Below are positions 24,946-54,605 of a stretch of DNA of 64,000 nucleotides, piece by piece; within the stretch, counting starts at the first letter, position 1, and every line of letters starts with the position of its first letter. Under the pieces are notes generated by a model. It had not been told where the DNA came from. It did no database searches and saw only the letters and a list, made by a program, of their open reading frames with translations. Source of the stretch: Lepidurus packardi (lineage: Eukaryota; Arthropoda; Branchiopoda; Notostraca; Triopsidae). The translations under genes and the position numbers were made by a program. Location of the stretch: positions 4,278,001 to 4,342,000 of the forward strand of contig JAKZAN010000005.1 in the NCBI GenBank assembly GCA_023053545.1. Direction: 5' to 3'.

Positions 24946-26806
24946 ATGGCGTGGGAATACATGGTAGTCTTGTGTATGTACACCCTGTTCCCCCCTACGC
25001 ATACAGGTGCGTTACCAACACTTCCGTGTTTTATCTTTATTCACGGTCTAAACTTCAATTCTTGTAGAGTGTTCCTATCATTTCAATGCTCAGTGGAACC
25101 GAAGTGCGAATTTTGCGTCTCCGTGGTATCCTGAAGTGTACAGTCCGGGTTTGTCGTGTTTCTACAGTTTCCAGGGCCAAGAATGGGACGGGATACATTT
25201 GCATTTCACAGACTTTCAATTAGAACCGCCATATTCAGCGGGGTAAAATGGATTGGATTAAGTATACGGTGATTTAGTAATTTTTTATTTTTGTTTAGGT
25301 GTTTGACGGATTTCGTGTCTATCACTACGGTGTCTGTAACAGGCTTGAGAACTGATATGGGACGATTTTGTGGAAATGAAACTCCACCTTCCTTGTTAAC
25401 TATGCAACCTCGAATGGAACTACAATTTGTAACCAACGAAGCGCAACAGTTCAGGGGATTTCTGGGTGTTTACGAGTTCATTAACGAAGGTACAAGGAGA
25501 AAGTTTGATTCGAAGGGAACAGCGGATTGTTCGTTAGCGTTACGATTTTTTTTTTACAGCTGTTGTCACCCCGATACCGTCGTCAATCTGCGGAGGTGTA
25601 CTGAGTGGATCTGGAGGAGTAATCCAATCTCCAAACTACCCTTGGGGTTTTGAGAACAAATTGGATTGCACATGGCTAATTCGAGTGCCGTATTATCAGC
25701 AGGTGTACGTTAAAGTAGACCATTTGCAATTTCAAGGCAGTTTAGGTAAACTATTTTTTTTACTGCTTTTCCTTGCAACTTCGTTAAAGGAATCTTACAT
25801 GCTAAATTGGTTTTTGATTAGCGACGTGCCGAATGGCTGAACTGTCGCTTCATGATGGTTATGGACCCTATTTGCCATTAGCCTCCAAATTACTCTCCCT
25901 GTGCGGAGATTTACGCTATTATAAGTCTAGTACCGACCGTACCCTTCTTTCGGAGCGAAATCGACTGGTTATACGTTTCACTACTGGAAGTGCGACGCCA
26001 ACAGTGTCACCTGAACCTCGGGACGATTCCAACGCTGTGGGGTTCCGATTAATTTGGACAGCTGTCGATTTCCAAAGCTTAGGTACATTAAGTCGTACAC
26101 ATAAAGCGAGTACTTTATGTAAGCCTTTGTAACGCAGAAAATTGTACAGCCCAAAAACGTTTCGCCTGCACGGATTCCCGTTTTTGTATACATCGCGATC
26201 GCGATTCCAGTTTATGTGATCTGCGGCTTTTCTGCTTGGACCCCGCCTTATACTGTGACGGAGTCGTGCATTGCGAGGAAGGCGACTTCTCCGACGAAAC
26301 TGATTGTGAGATCACAAGCATGGCAATAATCAATGAACTAAATGAGAAATATTTACCAAGGTCACGCCCATTGGATCATTACTCTGGTGATTGCCGGAAT
26401 TATCGGTGTCATCTTTGCATGTATCACTACTTGCTGGTGCTGCAGGGATTTTTGTCATAAAATGCTCGTATCCCATTGCCAGACACCCTCTGAAGGGTCG
26501 TATGCTGTTGAAACTGTACCGCATTTTTGTCAGCACCATTGTTTGTGTTCGAAACAAGCTCCTCCTCTTCAGGTCCTGTCTGACGAGAGTGCGGGCCAGT
26601 TCTGGGACTACGACGATCGAAATTACTGTTCCTGCCCCGATCAACCGACGTGTGTTTGTAACACGCGGGATGTGGGCGTGTTTACGGCTGAACTGCCTGA
26701 GGCTGAATGTCGGCACATTGGCTTGCACATGAACTCCGGGGAAGAAGAATTGGTCATGAAATCCATAACGACATTCGCTCAGCGAGTCGACACCGAATTG
26801 TGGTGA
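24946..26806 (+). CDS. Neto-like type I receptor: CUB-CUB-LDLa-transmembrane
   Basis: This is a secreted-pathway membrane protein of 495 residues in seven exons (24946-25006, 25068-25242, 25299-25489, 25560-25745, 25822-26082, 26138-26305, 26361-26806). A hydrophobic signal peptide starts at the ATG at 24946. CUB1 spans exons 2-3 (ECSYHF to LGVYEF). CUB2 begins CGGVLSGSGGVIQSPNYPWG, a textbook CUB opening. An LDLa module ends CDGVVHCEEGDFSDETDC. A transmembrane helix follows (WIITLVIAGIIGVIFACITT), then a Cys-rich cytoplasmic tail of about 120 residues. This order and length match Neto, the auxiliary subunit of kainate-type glutamate receptors, which clusters receptors at insect neuromuscular junctions. 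Culd- and LEV-10-like proteins share the modules, so I do not give a gene name. The intron 26306-26360 is needed to join LDLa to the membrane helix. Confidence 0.85.
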
Positions 26807-27223
26807 ATAACAAGAAAGAATTATCTTTTTTTATGTTTCTAATGTATATATGTGTATATCAGTGTGTTTTTTTGTATGTTTTTTAAACACTGGTAAAAGT
26901 TACTTGTACATAGTCGGTTAAGGGAGTGTCTTGTTCTGATGTTTGCATTCATATAATGAACAAGTCTCTGTGCTGACTAGACGAAACCGGATTGAAAAGG
27001 AACCGGGATCTTGGGAAAGGGGCGGGACCATTGCTATAGCTCCTGAGACATCCCTTTGGGCAGGCTGTCATGTGGTTCCAGTCTTCTTTGGGACGTCAAG
27101 TTGGTCGTAGCTGAGATAATCAGAGTGTGTGTAACGGCACTTGAAGAAAGTTTTCCGAGTGTTGTCTGTGAAGTTTGAACAGCTAAGTTAATTAAACAGT
27201 TCTGTTCCCCTTCTTGCTAAATC
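26807..27223. other. Intergenic: receptor 3' UTR and MCRIP 5' flank
   Basis: About 417 bp. The first part is T-rich, as expected of the 3' UTR of the CUB/LDLa gene. No coding exon was found. Confidence 0.4.
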
Positions 27224-29371
27224 ATGTACACAGTTTCCAAGGGACCTAGCAAAATTGTAGCCAAAACTCGTCGAGGTGAGCTTTTTATTGTATTCTTATT
27301 TTTAGGTGACTTGAGTGTCGGTTATATTTAATAGCATAACATAAAATCGAAGGACTGTCAGTGTTTTTCTCTCAAATGAGACGAAAAGGAAATGTGTGGT
27401 AGAAGAGTCTGAGAAGCATATGTTATTTATGATATAACCCTTTCTGAATATTTTCCGGGGAAAACCGGAGTTCGCTCACCTTCGATTTCTGATGTTACTC
27501 GCGTCTGCGCTGAAGCCAGCATCGTAAGGCATTTCTGGCTTTCAATCAGTTTACGTAACGTGACGAGGAAATATCGTTTTGTGTAAAACTCTCTTCTAAT
27601 GAGGCACCGTGGGGGTCTACCCCCACCCTCTTCGCCTGTCGGCGAGAAGTCTTGAGCTTCCATCGTACTTACATAAGTTTTCAAAATTAAATGAGCTTCT
27701 CTGCTCTGAACATGAAACTCAAGGTTATTCCGTACAATAATAACGGGTGATCGACGGGTAGCTCAACTCGACTTATTGCGCACATGCTGTCTGTTTATAC
27801 TGCGAAATATCTTTCGTTAAGCAGTGGTTCCTGGGGTTAGGTTCCCGCAAGTGTCATTTAGATTCTTAGCCTCTTTTTGTCACTTGGCAGCCATATGTGT
27901 GTGCGCAAGGTACCACGTGTTTTAGTGCTTGGCTTTGGGTCCAAAAAAAAGGGGGGAGGGGGGCCCAAGCTCTAAAACTACCCAAAATAACTTGTTTTCT
28001 GCAGCCATATGGATGGTTCCATAGTACCTCACTCCCCTATTCCACCCTTCTTTACAACCTTTTTTCCGACTTATGATCCTTTCTTTGTAAATTTCGGCTC
28101 CTGATTGGGCATAACTAGTGTGCTTAATGAGCTCTACAAAAATGTGACGCTGTTGCTCTTTTCTGATTGTATTATGCGGCCCTTATGATAGATTGCGGTC
28201 TAAATTTTGGGGTTGGTTGATATCTTTTCTGCACGGATATAATTCTTTAGATAAGCTCATAGATATATTTTTCTTGGCGTGATTAACATGAATATTTCAA
28301 ATCCCGGCATAGGTTTGGCTCAGAAATTGGAAGCTTTGGACACCATTCGGGACTTATCACGTAAGAGCTCCGACTCCGAAGAAATCGAGTCCCCTACAGA
28401 AACGGCGAGGTACGTATTCGAACTCACAATTTTTTTTTGCCAATTTTGTGGTCCCAAGTAGCGCGTCTTTTCTTGCAGTTCTCCGAGACCAGTTTTTAAT
28501 CTGGTACGAAGTAAAAAATCGGCGAATCGTTATCCCCAGGAGTCTGCCATTAGTCCGCAACATGAACAACTCGTCAAGTACATCTACGAAGGTAAATAGC
28601 CCAGCTTCTTCCATGTGAGGTAAACGACAGTCAAGAACTAGACTTAGTATTCACGCGACGTAATCACATGTTACTACCTGAACTGTGAACCAATGGGAAC
28701 CTGCTATTCTGAAGGCTGGGCTCCGGTGTGGCTTGTTCAGGAGCCAAAATAGGGATTTTTTGGGGGTGGTGATGGTGGATTCCCCAAAAAATCCATTTTG
28801 GGAGGATTAATGGGGAGGGGGGGGGGGGGGGGGAGTATGGGTAGAGAGGTCAAGCAAGACTTTTCCTGGAGCTTTAAAACAGGTTATCGGGAAACCTGTG
28901 ACAAACAATTTTGTATAACCAGTTTCGAGCAGCCTGATAGCTGAGATAGCGAATAGCGCTAGATCATTTACGTTAGATAACCTGGGGAAATTACAGCTCC
29001 GCGTGGCATCTCTCCAATCTTGAGGTATTATTAGCGAGAGCGGTGTATTTACGTGTATTTTTTGCTCTCTTTTTATAGCATGGTTACGAGTTGATCAAGA
29101 TCTGTGTACCAAACAAGGAAACGACAGCGGTTCTCCCCGAAGAAGTAAGCTATCGTAAATTTTAGACACGTGAAATTAGGCGATTAACGTTTAATTTTTC
29201 CTTCTAGTTACGCTTTACGACGAGCTGACTCCAACTCCAGCGATTCAAGGTATTAAAAAAATTTGTTAAGGGATTAATCTTCTCCTATCTGTTGATTTAG
29301 ACTTTGAACCATTCGACTTGGAGGGCTGGTGGGGACGTCGTTTGTACCATACACTGACACAATCATCGTAA
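27224..29371 (+). CDS. MAPK-regulated corepressor-interacting protein (MCRIP/FAM195)
   Basis: MCRIP proteins are small, mostly disordered partners of the CtBP corepressor and of the DDX6/CCR4-NOT mRNA-decay machinery. Six exons (27224-27275, 28313-28409, 28479-28591, 29079-29144, 29208-29249, 29301-29371) give 146 residues. The start MYTVSKGPSKIVAKTRRG matches the family's N-terminus closely. The conserved core follows: SPQHEQLVKYIYEAWLRVDQDL, then ELTPTPAIQDFEPFDLEGW. The family has two vertebrate members and I cannot tell which is closer. The first intron (27276-28312) is over 1 kb, large for this window. The third (28592-29078) contains a long G-tract and a strong hairpin. Confidence 0.9.
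28744..28800. repeat. Strong inverted repeat (hairpin) in an MCRIP intron
   Basis: The arms GGATTTTTTGGGG (28753-28765) and CCCCAAAAAATCC (28782-28794) are perfect reverse complements around a 16-nt spacer. The outer CCAAAAT (from 28744) and ATTTTGG extend the stem to about 20 bp with a 2-nt bulge. Confidence 0.8.
28817..28833 (+). repeat. G17 homopolymer
   Basis: Seventeen consecutive G follow GGGGA on the sense strand of an MCRIP intron. It can form G-quadruplex structures, and its length may be inaccurate in an assembly. Confidence 0.85.
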
Positions 29372-30049
29372 GGAGGCTGGTAGATTCCTTAAAAAGGAAG
29401 TTTTGTTGTCGCATCCGTGATCTTGTTCAGAAAGGTGAGGTGGGGAACATTTTGTCCTCATTCGGAAATTTGTGATATTTTGCTCCTTGGATACTCGCAT
29501 GGAGATCCGCCATACAGAGTAGAGAACACAGGATGTGACAGTGCTAGAAAAAATGTAAAAAAAAGAAGTACCTTATATACGGAAGGGGATTCTACATCTA
29601 GACGACCGAAGAGAATTCGAATGGAAGAGATGGACACAAAAAAGGGGGCACAAGAGTAAATTATCTGTAGTAGCTATAATGTAGCCTAAAGGAACCCTGT
29701 TATTCCTCAATTTTTGCCGTGGGGATATTGGTTCCTGGAAGTGAAAAACTGCCTCAGTATTTTTTCTGTGGAACAGGAATCACATAAGCTAAAGAAAATT
29801 CCTTTTATTGGAATTAACTCCTCCCTTTCTTGTGCATCGAATGACTGGAAAGAAGTATTTGAATGGGAAACAAATTCAGTGAAACAATGTTGGAAGCAGT
29901 AGGCAAACGGCATGGGGTTTTGGGTGGCTGTCGGAAAACAAGCCCCATCCTTAACTTGACAAAGCCAATATATTTAGTACAAGATTATAGTTTCAAAAAA
30001 CTATGCACATTGTATTCAACTACTCATTAAATATTTTCCCAGTTAGTGG
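29372..30049. other. Intergenic: convergent 3' ends of MCRIP and MRPS7
   Basis: About 680 bp between convergent genes, holding both 3' UTRs. Short open frames at 29417-29659 and 29714-29902 show no domain or known similarity. I treat the region as noncoding. Confidence 0.4.
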
Positions 30050-31003
30050 TTAGCCCCAGCGGTAATGGGCGTAGGCACGATTTGCTTCACACTGCCTGTG
30101 TAGATCGTGCTTCTTCTTAACCACCTTTCCCTAATACCGAACAATGCAATTTTGGTAATTGACAACATAATCAATTTAGATATTACTTGGCTGGCAGCTG
30201 CGTCGACCAACTCCCTAGCGAGATTTTCGGGAAAGTGTACTTTCCTGTCCTTCATCTTAGCCGCCTCAATAAGCCAGTTAACTGCTAAAAATTTTGACCG
30301 TTTTTCCGTGACTGGGACGGGTACTTGGTACACGACTCCGCCCCTTTTGATCGGCGTTAGTTGCAAAACTGGGCTGCAGTTCGCAATAGCGTTATGAAAA
30401 ATGGTATTAGGATTGCACTCAATGTCTTCGCGCTCATCTTCTGGAGCTTGATGATAGCGATTAAGTTGGATCTTCTTGATATGAGCAAAGCACTAAAAAT
30501 AAGTACAGATTTTTGAATCATAAAAAATTGTACAGAGGTACAAGAGGTAAAACACACCTTTTCGAGAAGGCTTCTAGCTAGCGCTTTTTGACCTCCCTCC
30601 ATAACGATGTTGATAAAATAGCTGACGATTAATCCAATAAGTTAGACTTTTCAAGAGAAATCATTTGGATTACCTGACTAATGGGTCATGGAAGACCGAA
30701 CAGTTTTCATCGTTTCGCGCCGCTTTGACAGGAATATGAGATCGCTTCTGAGCTTCTCCGGATTCGTAGAGCGCTTCCAAATCGTCCGGCTTACAAACGG
30801 GTTCTTGGAAATAGGGCGCATAGCGACTGTACTTTTGCTGCAATAGAAGCAAAGGGGTTTGTGTCAGCGGAAAAGCAGTTTCCGGTAGCGGTCTAAAAAA
30901 TTAAATTTTAAAAAGTCAAGCTAAACTTGTATGTTCATGTAAATTACCTTAATAGACTGCTTAACTGAACCACGTTCCTTAAAAACCCCAAACGTGATGC
31001 CAT
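30050..31003 (-). CDS. MRPS7: Mitochondrial ribosomal protein uS7m
   Basis: uS7m is a head protein of the mitochondrial small ribosomal subunit that contacts the rRNA at the decoding/exit site. Five exons (30948-31003, 30674-30892, 30558-30621, 30187-30492, 30050-30130) give 241 residues, like the human protein. The start MASRLGFLRNVVQLSSLL fits a mitochondrial targeting peptide. The core has YSRYAPYFQEP, FINIVMEGGQKALARSLLEK, GGVVYQVPVPV and KFLAVNWLIEAA, all S7 hallmarks. The last exon ends KKKHDLHRQCEANRAYAHYRW, matching the uS7m C-terminus and confirming the small intron at 30131-30186. The gene is head-to-head with SMG1. Confidence 0.93.
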
Positions 31004-31614
31004 TTCTCGCAAAGGGTAGTTTACGTTGTTGTTGGACTGTTTTGAGTCAAAACTGTACCATCTAACGGGCACATTATCAACTACTTCTGACCATTTTTTT
31101 TTTTTGGATAAAGATTATTTCCGAAACAAGCTTTCTATTGATCTTATTATTGTCAAAAAAAAAATTACACCACTTCTATTAGTCTGGTATCTTTAAGGTA
31201 GTCTACTAGACAGTTGGGTAGTTTACTTTTTGTTTCTTCTTGTTCCTTCTCGTTTACCTTATTTCTGGTAGGAGCGCTTGCTCACAGAATTCATGAGTTC
31301 TTAAATGTAGTCTCAGTTGACAGAGGGCAGCATAAATCATGTAAGTTTATTTACACTTGTTCCTACGCAACGTTTCTTGGTGTCGTCAATGAAAGGCGTG
31401 CTTATCTAGCACCTAAACAATGTGGGAAGTACAATACCGCGCTAATTCCGACAATGCAAAGTTGGCAGAAAAACGTGAACATATATTGATGAGTTCTCCA
31501 AGTTGTGGTGTGCTTCTTGGCCAATGTCTTTATCGTCAAGCGAATTACGGTTGCAGCAACGTCGAGTCCAACTGTTGCTTCTTTGTGTAACAAAAACAAT
31601 AGTTCTGTATTATT
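31004..31614. other. Intergenic promoter region between MRPS7 and SMG1
   Basis: This 611-bp gap lies between two divergent housekeeping genes. No coding exon is convincing and I see no TATA element placed for either gene. Confidence 0.45.
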
Positions 31615-49366
<17,752 letters not shown>

Positions 49367-50260
49367 GGTAGTCAAAGCATTGAAACGTCCTAAACTGATT
49401 AGGACGGGGTTTTTTGCCTTGATTCTTTCACCCAATGTCGGGGCTTATGAGAATCAGATCACAACGAGAGACTGCCTCCCCTTCTGCATATCGGCGGCAA
49501 GTGGAAAGCGATGTTCTCTCTAGCAAATTGTGTGTCTGCTTCCCAAGGTTAATGCTACGACGAGGGATAAAGCGAAGAATAGGGGACAAACACAAGGAGG
49601 TCGTTAAATGAAAATCACTGAGGGACGCCGTGGGCGTCGTTGATATTTAGGCCTCGTAATTAGGATGTCCCCTTGGAATTCCTCGTGGAACACTCTTTTC
49701 TCACCCTTACCAACCAAACAAAAGACCTCGGGGTCCTGACATTGTCTTGATTAACGCGTGTGTTACATTTCTTGGATACGCATACTGATAAATTCACGTC
49801 AAGACGTCAGTAAATATAGGTTAAGATCATAGGGACGGTAAATAGCTTAAATTCAAAGTTCAACATACGGGGGAATTGGATATTTTCACTCTAATTTTAT
49901 TTTATTTTGTGTTTCCTTACCAGCATTTTCCTACAAAAGACTTTTGGTGGGAAAAGAAAGTGTCTTACAAACTGTAGATCCTATGCTTTTTTTTAATGCG
50001 TTTGGTTTTGTTCCATACAATTAGTTGGGGTTATTTGGATTGGAGTGGGTTCTTTTATGTTCAGGGGTGTAGCGTTTCTTTGGTTCCTTTTTCCTCTCGT
50101 GCTTGATACCAGTTCTATTCTGTGTAATGTAAGCTTTTGATGGGCTTTACGCATTACACGGCAAAATCAATGGAATCTGACTTGTGCGCTTGCGTAAGGA
50201 GGCTGAAAAGCTTGCAGCAAGACTCGTGTTGAGAACCTACACATCTTTTGTGAAACGATC
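49367..50260. other. Intergenic: SMG1 3' flank and upstream region of the CUB receptor
   Basis: About 890 bp between two genes in the same direction. Short open frames here have no recognisable domain. No RNA gene was found. Confidence 0.4.
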
Positions 50261-53200
50261 ATGGAGGTATTGTGGGGTTTTATGTTGATTTTCACGATCG
50301 TTAGCGCCAATCGACAAGGATCTAAAGGTAATCAGAAAGTTCCTATTGCAAATGTCAATTCTGTAGATAGAAAAAAATTTTCATTGATAATTCGCAAGCT
50401 CAAACTCGGATTCAATTCCTTATTGATAGGCCGCGTAGTGTTGGATTTCCCGTGCAATCGCAGTATTGATGTTGGTGAAGATTTGACGAGTCCTTTCAAC
50501 GTGCCTGCCTTGCAGGGGAAACCATGGACTTGTTGGTACCAACTCAAGCCTGTCAATACCAATGCTAAGGATGTGGTCGTCGTCGTGCGATTTAAGCGTT
50601 TTAAATGGGGAGAGCTCTTGAATGCCACAGCGTGCGGTGGAGCATATTTACAAGTATGTTTGCCTGTTTGCCTTGTTTCGTATTTCAGTTATATTGACTC
50701 ACTTTACTGGATCCTATATTGTGGGAGTTCTACTACATCAGTATCGTACACAAATACGGTACACAATTTAGGATGTATTCTTTCTTATTTAATAGATATT
50801 TGACGGTGATTTAACCCCCAATGCGGGAAAGTTTTGTGGAGAAATTGAGCGAAGTCGATCCTACATGTCCGAAACTTCTCATTTGCGACTATTTTTCCAT
50901 ACTAACAACCTAACTAGTCAAACTTATTTTGCTCTCGATACGCGCGAAGAACAGCAGTTTAGGTTGCATCCCCGGTATGGCCAACATCCAGCTCTTTATC
51001 CTAACCGCAGGTAATAAATCTTTAATTGACTCATTTAAGAGAGACAAAAAAGAACTGATGGATATACTTTTGTCTTGGAAGGGGCGAACCAGTTGGTCCG
51101 ACAGGCTGTGATCGTATTTTTACGGACTGTCGCTTGCAAACGTGTTATGTTCAATCGCCGGCATACCCTGGAGTGTACCCGCGTAATTTAAAGTGCCGGT
51201 ACCACATCAGCACCCGTCAACCCTACATTAAGGTAGTATAAAAGCTCACAGCTATTGATTCCCTTGCTGACTATCGAACCGTTGCAGTTGTTTACAGAGA
51301 ATGAAGAGTTTAGTGTTGATGGCCAACGTTGCGAGAACTTGCTGATGTGCTCCTTGCGTTCTGTAGGTGCCCAAGAATGTCCTTACGACTATATCCGGTA
51401 GTTTAGAGTACAATTTCCTTGATAAATTCCCGTCTGTGTAACTTGTTTTCCCGATCGATTTTTCTTCCTTTTGTGTTGTGATTCTGGGTATGGAAAAAGT
51501 GTTTACGACGGTTCGACGGATACAGCACCTATTATTGGGACTTTTTGTGGCGTGGGACGCTTTCCATACTCTATAATTGGCACCGGCAGTGAGTTGTTAG
51601 TCGAGTTCGTTTCTTCTGCTGCTGGTGAGTCTGTTGTTTTTGCCAGAAAGTTAAAGAAAACATTCCTTTTTGGGGAATTGGAGCTAATCGCAAGTGTTGT
51701 TTGCTTGTTGTGCTAAAGGTCCGTTGCTCAATTCGGGGTTCCATTTCAACGTGGATAACTGGCCAGGTTCCATGTCCCCAGTGGGATTGGCTTCGAAAAG
51801 CGGACGGTGTGATTACGTGTTAACGAGCGCTGCCCTGGAAGTCGCTGGGGATAAAGAAGGCTTGTTTTTATCGCCTTCCCATTGGTACCCTCCCGGGACG
51901 GTCTGCACTTATCTCATCCAAGGGAAAGAGGGCCAGCAAGTCCGAATGTACTTCCCCAGTTTCCGCATCAGCAAACCCATAGCTCCTATCCGTCACCCCA
52001 GTCGGGATTGCAGCGAATCATTAACGATGTATGACAGCAATGGTCCAGATGGATATCATTTAATTAAGACATTTTGTGATACCTTCTCCCGACCTTGGGA
52101 AAAGCACGACTTTGTGTCTACCGGGAACGCGCTTTTTGTGAGGTTTATAAGGTACGTGACCTCAAACTACACGTAACTATGCCTATTTTAAGCTTGAATT
52201 TCGAACAAAGAGAAGTTGCGTGTGACTGTTAAATGAACTTTCTTTGTGCGTGTACCTTTTCGTATGCTTGTAGTTTAACCGGCAGCTATAGCGGCTCATC
52301 CTTGCATTTCTGGGCACATTATGATTTCCATAACGCGACTCACTGGGCCACGCCCATTGCTGACACGGAATGTGATGAAAAGGTGCTAGCTACCAAGCGA
52401 CTTAGGGGAGAATTAGGGGCGCCGTTGAATACCTTGCTATACAAAAGAGCTCCCAACCTTCCTCCCCTCGTTTGTAGCGTTAAGCTGGTTTCCCATGTGC
52501 GAATCTATCGCAGGATTCTCGTGACTGGGCTCCAGTTGAACCTGAAAAGCCCACCGAGCGCTGCCAAAGGCCCCAATCAATTCTGCCAAGACAATGGGAC
52601 AGATCTTCTGGAAATTATAGAAACCTCCTTGGATCCTGTCATGCAAATTTCCATTTTAGGAGTTAACAACTCGTACAAAAGCTTCGCTATGTGCAAAGCT
52701 AATCAGGTATAAGCATTAGGCGGTCAAATGACAACTCAAGCCGCTTGAAGCTTTTGCCTATTAATTTGACTGGTCTCTTAATTGGCCTCTTTAGGAAACG
52801 TGGCCCTTACCACTAATGCTCATTGTGGGTGGGCAAAGGCTGGACTTACGCCTACAGATAGATTCCAGACATTCTACTGGCCATTACTTCAAATCCCCGT
52901 TACCTTTGTACAAACTCCAGTACCATTTCGCCCACCCACCCTTGTGTGGGCCTGCCTTTTTGGCTCCGACCTACATGGGGACCATGGTCTTCCCGATGTG
53001 AGTGTAGACTTGATTAACTCTTGTTTGTTTAAATCATAAAAAATACTATGGGGAGATTGTGTTTGTTATTTCCTTATGCAATTCTGGGTCTATTGCCAGG
53101 CGGCCTGTGGACACAAAAGATGCTTCGCTCGTCTGCATATGGGAATGGCTGATTGATCCTGTCTGGCACACACAATATCCCATTTTCGAATTTACGTTAG

Positions 53201-53817
53201 AGCATTTGCATCTGGGACCGGGTTATTGTGAAGATGAGCGACTTGAAGTATTCGATGCGGCCATTGTTATGCCCCTGTGGCGCCTGTGCCGTGGCGACAC
53301 CAATTCCATGCCGGCTTACGAGTCTTTGGAAAATATACAGCCCATGGGTCAAAAGAAAACTAATCTGCCCCGCCCTAAGAACAAAACAGACTCTCATACC
53401 ACCAAAGCTTTTGTAGAAGAGTGGACTAACCCTCCGCCGGTGGTGTTAGAACCCACAGAAATGCCAACTACCCAAGCCACCACCACCGTCCCCCTAACGA
53501 CACCTTTGGTTACTGAACCCATTCCGTTGCCATCACCTCTGATATTTACGGCCAAAGAGCTCCCCTCGAAGCTTTTTGTTCTGTTGCATACAAGTCAACC
53601 CCGTACGACGGCTTTACGCGTCTCGTGGAAGCGAATAGACATAGAAATGTCTTCCGAAAAGGATCAATCTAAAGCCTCGGCTCGGGTTCAAGCGCCTGTT
53701 TCTGTAATGCATGCGAATTTATGGGCAGGCGGGATTTTTCTCTGTGCAGTCTTCCTGTTGGTTATCCTAGTTGTCGTTTGGAAAAAACGAAGTTTCACAA
53801 CTACCAATCATTTGTAA
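50261..53817 (+). CDS. Multi-CUB type I transmembrane protein
   Basis: Nine exons (50261-50653, 50796-51010, 51082-51232, 51288-51397, 51500-51624, 51719-52151, 52274-52706, 52795-52997, 53100-53817) give about 925 residues. The start MEVLWGFMLIFTIVSA is a signal peptide. At least two CUB domains are clear: the first from CNRSIDVG to FDGDL and FCGEI; the second from YVQSPAYPGVYPRNLKCRYHI, through the exon junction reading YDYIRVYDGST, to FCGVGRFPYS. A third region from CDYVLTS to FCDTFSRP also looks CUB-like. A Thr/Pro-rich stalk (TTQATTTVPLTTP) precedes the membrane helix GGIFLCAVFLLVILVVVW and a very short basic tail. Similar CUB proteins of unknown role occur in insects. Adhesion or receptor function is only inferred. 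The segment 50328-50429 could be an optional intron. Confidence 0.83.
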
Positions 53818-54605
53818 GGTTTCTGTTGTTGTGGTTAGTTAGTTTGTTTTCGAGAGGTCTAATACTTGAAATTCTTAAGTCAATTATGCAAAAAAAAAGT
53901 TATTCTGGATCAGAACAATTCTACTCGTAGATAATGTTCATAGTTAATGTTAAAAGCTGTAAAAATAATTGATTGCAACTTTTCTGGATTGCTTCTATTA
54001 CATCAAAGTACAAAATGGTATGAAATTAGAAAAAGAGTCACAAGTAACCAGCTGCCGACTCCGCCTTCGCTTTGTCACTGCGTTTTTCCCCCCAGCCAAG
54101 CCACGCCCGAAAGATTATTGGCTTCTCGAGGGCTCACTTGCCCCGCACGTAGATCACAGTGATATTATAATTGCAGTTTTTTTTAGCCTGACTAGAGAGG
54201 ACACAAAAGCAAACATGGGAGGAGGCGTGGCTTGCTGCGTGCAACACCATTTCTTTGGCTAACAACATTACGGAGGCAATGAGTAAGTAATATACACAAT
54301 TCGCCCAGAGCACTTCGCTTCCCAGTCCCTCTTTGTCCATTGAAAAAGTAACAAGTGTTGTGTTTGGAGGGAGCCAGCAGGAAATTGACAAAAAAAAAGT
54401 TCGAAGGGTAGGTACATGTTTTTTTTTTTGTTTTTTTTTGGATTGTTTTGTTTCTAAGTCGTGGCGCCTTTGAGATGCTATATCCATCAAGATTTATTCT
54501 TTTACCGTCCTACTGGCGTATAAAATATCCTACCCGTTGTGTGATTCTTTGCCATTCCTAATTAAAAAGCTCGCTTCCTGGCAGTCCACGGTGTGTTAGT
54601 TAAAT
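53818..54605. other. Intergenic: convergent 3' ends of the CUB receptor and Tob
   Basis: About 790 bp between convergent genes, presumably both 3' UTRs. It is T/A-rich and has CACGCC and GGCGTGG motifs in opposite orientation (about 54103 and 54227). No coding exon was found. Confidence 0.4.

Noticed and set aside
27427-27684. Minus-strand frame in the MCRIP first intron
   Set aside because: No start context, no recognisable domain and no partner exon.
53197-53397. Antisense open frames over conserved exons (also at 12132, 12755, 13265 and elsewhere)
   Set aside because: They mirror coding exons of identified genes and show no domain.
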